Source: Labilibaculum sp032125735 (GTDB lineage: Bacteria > Bacteroidota > Bacteroidia > Bacteroidales > Marinifilaceae). From it: a DNA stretch of 38,419 bases. Below are positions 32,773 to 38,419 of this stretch, piece by piece; position 1 is the stretch's first letter; each line of letters begins with the position of its first letter. Under the pieces are notes generated by a model that saw nothing but the letters and a program-made list of their open reading frames with translations, made no database searches and had not been told where the DNA came from. The translations under genes and the position numbers were made by a program. The stretch lies in NCBI GenBank assembly GCA_032125735.1, contig JAQBBZ010000386.1, positions 1-38,419 of the forward strand, in the 5' to 3' direction.

Positions 32773-34809
32773 CTATTTCAAGCCACTTCTCTTTAAAAGC
32801 GGTTCGATAGAAGGTTCTTTGCCTCTAAATTTAAGGTAAAGGTTCATCGGATAATCACTTCCTCCTTTTTCAAGGATATTTTCCCGAAATGAATTTGCAA
32901 TTTCGTTATTGAATATACCTGCACTTTTAAAAGCATCAAAAGCATCTGCATCTAATACCTCAGCCCATTTGTATCCATAATAGCCCGCACCATAACCTCC
33001 CGCGAAAATATGCGAAAAGGAAGTACTCATACAGCTTGTATCAACCCTATCGAACAATTCCGTTGATGACATAGCTTTATCCTCAAAGACAGAAACTTCA
33101 TCGGTTACGGGCTTTGTAATGCTATGCCATGCCATATCATTTAGTCCAAAACTAATCTGACGCACAAAAGAATAACCACTTAAGAAATTCTCACTATCAA
33201 TAATCTTCTGCACAATTTCTGATGGGATCTTTTCTCCTGTTTTATAGTGTTCAGCCACATCATCAAGCCATTCTTTTTGAGTGGCAAAATTTTCCATGAA
33301 TTGAGATGGTAATTCTACAAAATCGCGGTATACGCTTGTGCCTGAAAGACTGCTATATGTACATTTAGATAACATTCCGTGCAAAGCGTGACCAAACTCA
33401 TGTAAAAATGTTGTCACCTCATTAAAAGTAAGCAAAGATGGCTTTGTTTCGCTAGGCTTTGTGAAATTGCATACAATAGAAATATGCGGACGATGATCTG
33501 TACCATTTTTACAATACTGATCCATGAATGATGTCATCCAAGCACCACCTTGTTTTGAACTACGAGGATGAAAATCAGTATATAATAAGGATAGAAATTC
33601 TCCTTTAGCATCAATAACTTCGTACACATCAACCTCTTTGTGATATTTTGAAAGAGCAGGATTTATTTTAAATTCAATTCCATAAAGACGTGTTGCCAAT
33701 GAGAAAATACCTTTTTTTACTCGTTCTAATTCAAAATATGGTCGGGTAATTTCATCATTAACATCAAATTTTTCTGTTTTCAATTTTTCAGCATAATAAG
33801 ACCAATCCCATCGTTCTAATTTAAAATCAGCACCTAAGCTTTTTGCGTAGTCATACAATTCTTGAAATTCTTCTTTGGCCTTTGGCATTGAAGCATCTAA
33901 TAATTCAGTAAGGAAATCAAGAACCTTACTGGATTTTTTTGCCATTCTTTCTTCTAAAACAAAATCTGCATAAGAATTGTATCCAAACAGTTGAACTTTC
34001 TTCAAACGCAGTTCGACAATGCGTTTGAGAGTCTCCTGGTTATCGTATTTGTCTTTAAAACAGCGAGAAGTATATGCTTTAAACATTTTCTCACGTAATT
34101 CACGATTATCAGAATATTGCATAAAAGGAACATAACTAGGAAAATGAAGAGTAAATCCCCATCCTTCCTTATTATTCTCCTTTGCAACGGCTCTTGCAGC
34201 CTCAATAATACCATCGGGAAGACCAGACAAGTCTTTTTCATCAGTAATATATAGCTCAAAATCATTTGTTGCCGCCAATACATTCTCGCCAAACTGCAAG
34301 GTTAACTTAGAAAGTTCTTTAGATATTTCTCTAATCTGATCTTTTTTCTCTTTTTCCAAATTCGCACCAGACCTCACAAAGGATTTATAACGATCGGTCA
34401 GCAATTTTTCCTGTTCTACAGTCAATTTCAATTCCCCTTTTTGATGATAAACTTCCTTTACGCGAGAGAATAGTTTTTCATTCATGATGATATCATTTGA
34501 GAACTCTGTTAGCATAGGCGAAACGTCCCTAGCCAATGCCTGCATTTCATCATTTGTATTGGCATGATTCAAATTGAAGAAAATGGAAGATACCCGATCT
34601 AATTTATGCCCGGAATACTCTAAAGCTTCAATCGTATTTGCAAAACTTGGTTGATCTATATTATCAGCAATTTGATCTATTTCCTTTCTCGCTAATTCAA
34701 TACTCTCGGTAAAAGCAGGAAGATAGTGCTTCAGCTCAATTATTTCGAAAGGAGCTGATTCGTATGGTGTCGTAAATTCGTTTAGTAATGGATTTGTATG
34801 CACAGTCAT
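32773..34809 (-). CDS. M3 family zinc metallopeptidase (Dcp/oligopeptidase A type)
   Basis: A 678-residue thimet-oligopeptidase-like enzyme that cleaves short peptides. The active site HEFGHALH has zinc ligands His470 and His474 and the catalytic Glu471; the third ligand is Glu499 in VELPSQFMENF. GGAWMTSF and YGAGYYGYKWAEV near the C-terminus are the substrate-binding Tyr/Gly loop of the family. It lacks a signal peptide, so it should act on cytoplasmic peptides. Dcp (dipeptidyl carboxypeptidase) and PrlC (oligopeptidase A) cannot be separated with confidence by eye; overall organisation and length are closest to Dcp. Monocistronic, with TACCTTTG 23 bases before the ATG. Confidence 0.92.
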   Translation of the reverse strand: MTVHTNPLLNEFTTPYESAPFEIIELKHYLPAFTESIELARKEIDQIADNIDQPSFANTIEALEYSGHKLDRVSSIFFNLNHANTNDEMQALARDVSPMLTEFSNDIIMNEKLFSRVKEVYHQKGELKLTVEQEKLLTDRYKSFVRSGANLEKEKKDQIREISKELSKLTLQFGENVLAATNDFELYITDEKDLSGLPDGIIEAARAVAKENNKEGWGFTLHFPSYVPFMQYSDNRELREKMFKAYTSRCFKDKYDNQETLKRIVELRLKKVQLFGYNSYADFVLEERMAKKSSKVLDFLTELLDASMPKAKEEFQELYDYAKSLGADFKLERWDWSYYAEKLKTEKFDVNDEITRPYFELERVKKGIFSLATRLYGIEFKINPALSKYHKEVDVYEVIDAKGEFLSLLYTDFHPRSSKQGGAWMTSFMDQYCKNGTDHRPHISIVCNFTKPSETKPSLLTFNEVTTFLHEFGHALHGMLSKCTYSSLSGTSVYRDFVELPSQFMENFATQKEWLDDVAEHYKTGEKIPSEIVQKIIDSENFLSGYSFVRQISFGLNDMAWHSITKPVTDEVSVFEDKAMSSTELFDRVDTSCMSTSFSHIFAGGYGAGYYGYKWAEVLDADAFDAFKSAGIFNNEIANSFRENILEKGGSDYPMNLYLKFRGKEPSIEPLLKRSGLK

Positions 34810-34831
34810 AGTTATTTTTTTATATCAATAA

Positions 34832-34839
34832 CAAAGGTA
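34832..34839 (-). promoter_or_regulatory. Possible -7 box of the M3 peptidase gene
   Basis: Minus-strand TACCTTTG, an exact TAnnTTTG, 23 bases before the start. The nearest TTG (34854-34856) is only 14 bases away. Confidence 0.4.
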
Positions 34840-35378
34840 TAAAATTGAAAAGCCAATTAATCCAGAAAAAATCTAATTATTTGGAAAATTTCTTAATAAT
34901 GCTTGAACACATCTAAACAGCCAGTATTAACGACTGATTAAGTAGCACTTAGCATATACGTATACCCGCTTATTATTTGATAATATTTATTTACGCAAAC
35001 CTTTCCACACGATTTCCAACACACAAGATATCAATACGTAAGGATGCACCTTGTGAAAAAATTCCTATATTTGATTTAATAAAACAAGGGGGATTTGTAA
35101 TTATCAAGCGTTATCGAAATGAAAGGCATGAATTTTCTTATCCAAAAAAGTTTACAAACAGAAGCAGTAATTTCACTCTTTGCTTCTGAATTATTGTGTC
35201 CTACCCTCACTTATCATTTCCCCACGCATCCCGTTGGGTATTTCTCAATTAGCATCTAGAAGTAATCATTTCTTTTTGCCTTTCATTATTCAATGAATGG
35301 GCACATACTACATTACACATTCCAATTTAAGCACAGAATTCTATTCTTGTACTTTAAATTGTTATACCTATATATAAT
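34840..35378. other. Gene-free stretch before proB
   Basis: About 540 bases with no convincing gene. It contains an exact plus-strand -7 box TATATTTG at 35066-35073, an 8-base perfect inverted repeat (35159-35166 with 35181-35188, 14-base loop) and a 46-codon ATG ORF at 35119-35259 with no family resemblance. The box followed by a hairpin about 90 bases on could mean a small RNA. No attenuator or leader peptide was recognised for proB. Confidence 0.4.
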
Positions 35379-36449
35379 ATGAAACGAATTTGCATTAAAA
35401 TCGGCTCCAACGTTCTTACAAAGGAGAACGGAGAATTAAATACATCCAGAATAAAAAATATCGTTTATCAAATATCCTCGCTACGAAACCAAGGAATACA
35501 ATGTATCCTGGTATCATCGGGCGCTGTTGCTGCTGGAAAAAGCAAAGTGAAACTACCAGAAAAAATTGATACTGTATCTGCAAGACAGGTATGGTCTTCT
35601 GTTGGTCAGGTAGAGCTCCTGAATGTATATTCATCCTTTCTTAATGAGTTTAAGATAGACTGTGCACAAGTTCTTGTCACAAAACAAGATTTTAGAACAA
35701 GAGAACACTATTTAAACATGAAAAACTGTTTGAGTTCGCTTTTGAACAATGGAATTCTACCAATTATTAATGAAAATGATGCTGTATCGGTTACGGCCTT
35801 AATGTTTACAGATAATGATGAATTATCAGGTTTAATTGCATCTATGATGGATGTTGAAGCACTTTATTTATTGAGTAACATCAATGGAATTTACACCGGA
35901 AACCCTAATGATTCCAAGTCCACTTTAGTACAAACTGTAAATGGTGACATTAACCGACTAAAACAATACATCACGACACAAAAATCTAATTTTGGAAGAG
36001 GCGGAATGCTAACAAAATGCAGTATTGCTGGAAGGGTTGCCAAATCTGGAATACCAGTACATATTGCTAATGGAGGAATTGACAATATAGTTCTGGAACT
36101 AGTCAATTCTCCTGATAATGTAAATCACACCAGCTTTAGTGCGAGTAAGAAAGCATCAACAGTAAAACAATGGCTGGCAGGATCGGATGGTTTCGAAAAA
36201 GCCAAATTGGTTATTAATAAAGGTGCAGAAGAAGCCTTGTGCTCGAAAGAAGCAACAAGTCTATTGCCTATTGGTATCTTGAATATAATTGGAGATTTTG
36301 AGAAAGGTGATATTATTAAAATAGTTGGCTCATCAGGAAAAGTAATCGGACTTGGAAAAACACAATATAATAAAAGTAAGGCAGAAAGTTATATTGGAAA
36401 AACGGGTGCAAAACCGCTGGTTCATTACGATTACCTTTTTCTTTACTAA
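35379..36449 (+). CDS. proB: Glutamate 5-kinase
   Basis: First step of proline synthesis: ATP-dependent phosphorylation of glutamate. It has 356 residues. The amino-acid kinase domain (1-about 250) holds IKIGSNVLT, LVSSGAVAAGK, ENDAVS (substrate Asn/Asp) and GRGGMLTKC. The C-terminal PUA domain (about 270-356) includes LLPIGI and GDIIKIVG and ends in HYDYLFLY. It lies 93 bases upstream of proA on the same strand. The sequence does not show where proline feedback would act. Confidence 0.95.
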   Translation: MKRICIKIGSNVLTKENGELNTSRIKNIVYQISSLRNQGIQCILVSSGAVAAGKSKVKLPEKIDTVSARQVWSSVGQVELLNVYSSFLNEFKIDCAQVLVTKQDFRTREHYLNMKNCLSSLLNNGILPIINENDAVSVTALMFTDNDELSGLIASMMDVEALYLLSNINGIYTGNPNDSKSTLVQTVNGDINRLKQYITTQKSNFGRGGMLTKCSIAGRVAKSGIPVHIANGGIDNIVLELVNSPDNVNHTSFSASKKASTVKQWLAGSDGFEKAKLVINKGAEEALCSKEATSLLPIGILNIIGDFEKGDIIKIVGSSGKVIGLGKTQYNKSKAESYIGKTGAKPLVHYDYLFLY

Positions 36450-36542
36450 GGAAAACTGTCGACAAATTTCAATCGTATCGATCTGAAAAATAAGAATTAA
36501 CTTACATACAGTACTTGATTTAATCTCATAATCATTGAAAAT

Positions 36543-37790
36543 ATGAATTGTACAGAACAACTGCAAAAAGTCAAAGAAGCCTCCAGAACCTTGTGTTTAC
36601 TAAGTTCTGAAACGATAAATAATGTATTAGAAGATCTCGCAAAGTGTCTTAGAAAGGCTACTAAACAGATTATTGAAGCTAATAAAAGAGATCTAGACTT
36701 AATGTCTGAATACGATCCAAAATATGATCGCTTATTATTAAATGATGAACGAATATTTGGAATCGCTGAGGATATTGAAAATACAATTAAGCTCAACTCT
36801 CCTTTAGGAAAAGTCCTCTCTGAAAAAACACTTGAAAATGGTTTACTAATTAAAAAAGTAAGTGTTCCACTAGGTACTGTTGGCGTTATTTATGAGGCAC
36901 GGCCAAATGTTACGTTGGATGTATTTGCCCTTTGCTTTAAATCTGGCAATGCCTGTGTTTTAAAAGGTGGTAGCGATGCAGAAAATTCGAATCAGGTTTT
37001 GGTCGAGTTAATAAAGAAGACTCTGATCAAAAATGAGATTAATCCTGACATTATTCAATTACTACCATCGGCCAGGGAGGCAGCCACTGAATTAATGAAT
37101 GCAATAGGTTTTGTGGATGTTTTAATACCTAGAGGTTCCCAAAATCTCATTAACTCTGTACGACAAAATTCAAAAATTCCGGTAATTGAAACTGGAGCCG
37201 GCATTGTGCATACTTATTTTGATAAGGATGGTGATTTGGAAAAAGGAACACATATTGTTTTTAATGCCAAAACTCGCAGAGTAAGTGTGTGTAATGCACT
37301 GGACTGCCTGATTATACACAAAGACCGACTTTCTGATTTATCAATACTTGTAAATAAACTACAGGATAAAAACGTTGAAATATTTGCTGATCAAGAAGCT
37401 TATGATGCCATTAAAGATACCTATCCAAAGACTCTTCTTAAATTAGCCGATGAGTCTTCCTTTGGAAATGAGTTCTTGAGTCACAAAATGTCGATTAAAA
37501 CTGCGAGTAATTTTCAAGAGGCAACAGACCATATTTATCGGTACAGTTCGAAGCATAGCGAGGCGATAATAAGCGAGAATTCAAAAACCATAAGTGACTT
37601 TTACTCAGTGGTTGATGCTGCAGCAATCTATTCTAATACTTCAACTGCGTTTACTGATGGTGCACAATTTGGTTTAGGAGCCGAAATTGGCATAAGCACA
37701 CAAAAATTACATGCTCGAGGACCTATGGGGCTGGAAGAATTATGCTCTTATAAATGGATAATAACCGGAAATGGTCAAATCAGAGAGTAA
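36543..37790 (+). CDS. proA: Gamma-glutamyl phosphate reductase
   Basis: NADPH-dependent reduction of glutamyl 5-phosphate to glutamate semialdehyde, the second proline step. The 415-residue aldehyde-dehydrogenase-fold protein has GTVGVIYEARPNVT (111-124), LKGGSDAENSN for the cofactor, LIPRGSQNLI, and the catalytic Cys250 in RRVSVCNALD, where the usual motif has a Pro-Gly before the Cys. FGLGAEIGIST and MGLEELCSYKW close the domain. It follows proB; the third enzyme gene (proC) is not in this window. A terminator follows. Confidence 0.96.
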   Translation: MNCTEQLQKVKEASRTLCLLSSETINNVLEDLAKCLRKATKQIIEANKRDLDLMSEYDPKYDRLLLNDERIFGIAEDIENTIKLNSPLGKVLSEKTLENGLLIKKVSVPLGTVGVIYEARPNVTLDVFALCFKSGNACVLKGGSDAENSNQVLVELIKKTLIKNEINPDIIQLLPSAREAATELMNAIGFVDVLIPRGSQNLINSVRQNSKIPVIETGAGIVHTYFDKDGDLEKGTHIVFNAKTRRVSVCNALDCLIIHKDRLSDLSILVNKLQDKNVEIFADQEAYDAIKDTYPKTLLKLADESSFGNEFLSHKMSIKTASNFQEATDHIYRYSSKHSEAIISENSKTISDFYSVVDAAAIYSNTSTAFTDGAQFGLGAEIGISTQKLHARGPMGLEELCSYKWIITGNGQIRE

Positions 37791-37820
37791 ATCCTAATTT
37801 ATAATTTAATTTTCAAATAC

Positions 37821-37857
37821 AATCCGGGGAATGTTCATATTCTACCGGATTTTTTTA
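37821..37857 (+). terminator. Terminator of proBA
   Basis: AATCCGG (37821-37827) pairs with CCGGATT (37845-37851), with further GAAT/ATTC pairs inside, followed by a T run, 30 bases after proA. Confidence 0.8.
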
Positions 37858-38288
37858 TTGCCTTTTTTCTTTAAATAGAGGATTTGTTAGCTTAAAATCA
37901 CCAAATGAGTAAAAAGGAATTAAAGCCAATACTTAACCAACTCCAAACTGAATTGAGATACTTAGTCCAAAGTATACTTTTTTACAGATTAACATCTTTA
38001 TTTAATACATTAACGATTAAATATAAATGATTAAACACGACTGCCATGAAACAAAAAACAATGATAAGTACTACTAAATATATGGATTTTAGCATGGTGC
38101 GAATAGCCACTTGAAATAAAATATCATTCGATTCGCAAGGAGTGCAGTTAGATTCGCACAAAATAGTAAGCTTGATAAAGCTACTACAAGCCAATAGCAT
38201 GGTATAACTGATATTTGTACTTTTAGACGATTCATCTGAAATTTGTTATTATCTTATCTATTACTGAATACAAAACTTAATCTTTTGT
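37858..38288. other. Gene-poor stretch after proA
   Basis: About 430 A/T-rich bases. A 41-codon plus-strand ORF (37905-38030, starting MSKKELKPILNQLQTELRYL) and the 72-codon minus-strand ORF listed separately overlap here. Neither has a convincing ribosome-binding site or promoter, and I see no RNA gene. Confidence 0.4.
37982..38200 (-). CDS. Possible small membrane protein, status uncertain
   Basis: 72 codons from an ATG at 38200. The first half is Cys-rich, with two CES(N) motifs seven codons apart encoded by a direct repeat of GATTCGCA (38130-38137 and 38151-38158). The second half has one hydrophobic helix (about 38-58, IYLVVLIIVFCFMAVVF). It resembles no family I know. The membrane helix favours a real gene, but there is no ribosome-binding site, no exact -7 box, and the next feature is doubtful too. 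Confidence 0.3.
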   Translation of the reverse strand: MLLACSSFIKLTILCESNCTPCESNDILFQVAIRTMLKSIYLVVLIIVFCFMAVVFNHLYLIVNVLNKDVNL

Positions 38289-38419
38289 TTATTTTAGCTT
38301 CTCTTTTTTCAACAACAACAACAACGCCATGATTGCACTCGCTGGAGCGATGCGATTACAGAAATCAATGGGTGGAATCCCATCATTGACAAATAGTTTC
38401 ACAGTAAGAGCGCGGTGGG
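38289..38419 (-). CDS. Possible 3' end of a gene running off the window
   Basis: On the minus strand the frame is open from the window edge for 42 codons to a TAA at 38289-38291. It ends in a hydrophobic IMALLLLL stretch followed by a Lys-rich KKEKLK tail, as at the end of a membrane or surface-anchored protein. The five Leu codons are a TTG repeat (CAA repeat 38310-38325 on the plus strand). The plus strand is also open from an ATG at 38329 to the edge (30 codons), so strand choice is uncertain. Family not recognised. Confidence 0.3.
   Translation of the reverse strand, partial: HRALTVKLFVNDGIPPIDFCNRIAPASAIMALLLLLKKEKLK

Noticed and set aside
34977..35189. 70-codon plus-strand frame before proB
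   Set aside because: Starts only at a TTG, no ribosome-binding site, mixed composition unlike a real protein; the region was listed as gene-free.

Overview
The window is AT-rich chromosomal DNA from a member of the Bacteroidota. It most resembles the marine Marinilabiliales/Marinifilaceae group (Labilibaculum/Marinifilum-like), although that family placement is inference. The evidence for the phylum is the rpmB-rpmG-DUF4295-ftsY-rimO block, divergent gyrA/clpC, malic enzyme fused to a phosphotransacetylase-like domain, proB-proA, lipoproteins with short LxSC lipoboxes, few Shine-Dalgarno sequences, and repeated TAnnTTTG (-7) promoter boxes in place of sigma-70 -10 boxes. No tRNA, rRNA, CRISPR array, insertion sequence or prophage is visible, and the gene content looks like ordinary core chromosome.

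Positions 1-1665 hold the end of pyrK (its start lies just outside the window) and pyrD, the two subunits of the NAD-linked class 1B dihydroorotate dehydrogenase. Positions 1837-9034 are an eight-gene, one-directional cobamide cluster covering the late part of the pathway: aminopropanol-phosphate supply (cobD), attachment to the corrinoid (cbiB), GDP activation (cobU), lower-base activation (two tandem cobT paralogs), joining (cobS) and dephosphorylation (cobC). An uncharacterised lipoprotein, with an amidotransferase-like Cys-His-Glu triad and a HEAT-like tail, sits between cobU and cobT. The corrin-ring genes are not in this window and no cobalamin riboswitch was recognised. A palindrome covering a possible promoter lies in front of the cluster.

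Positions 9194-19946 are mostly single genes: a glucosaminidase lipoprotein, a secreted TPR protein, a small secreted beta-rich protein, maeB, a TRIC/UPF0126 membrane protein, a zinc-ribbon protein (minus strand), a small membrane protein, a protein made of two fused adenylate kinase domains, and a FIST sensor protein two bases upstream of a soluble hybrid histidine kinase.

Positions 20161-23953 (minus strand) carry gyrA followed by a second TPR protein, facing away from clpC, tpx and a DEDDh exonuclease (24257-28037). Positions 28073-31234 (minus) hold rimO, ftsY and the rpmB-rpmG-DUF4295 ribosomal operon. Next come a YitT-family transporter-like protein and an M3 metallopeptidase (minus), then proB-proA for proline synthesis (plus). 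The last 630 bases contain only doubtful small ORFs and possibly the 3' end of a minus-strand gene running off the window.

The best leads are the tandem CobT pair with different residues beside the active-site glutamate, the amidotransferase/HEAT lipoprotein in the cobamide cluster, and the double adenylate kinase whose second half has lost both conserved metal-site aspartates.
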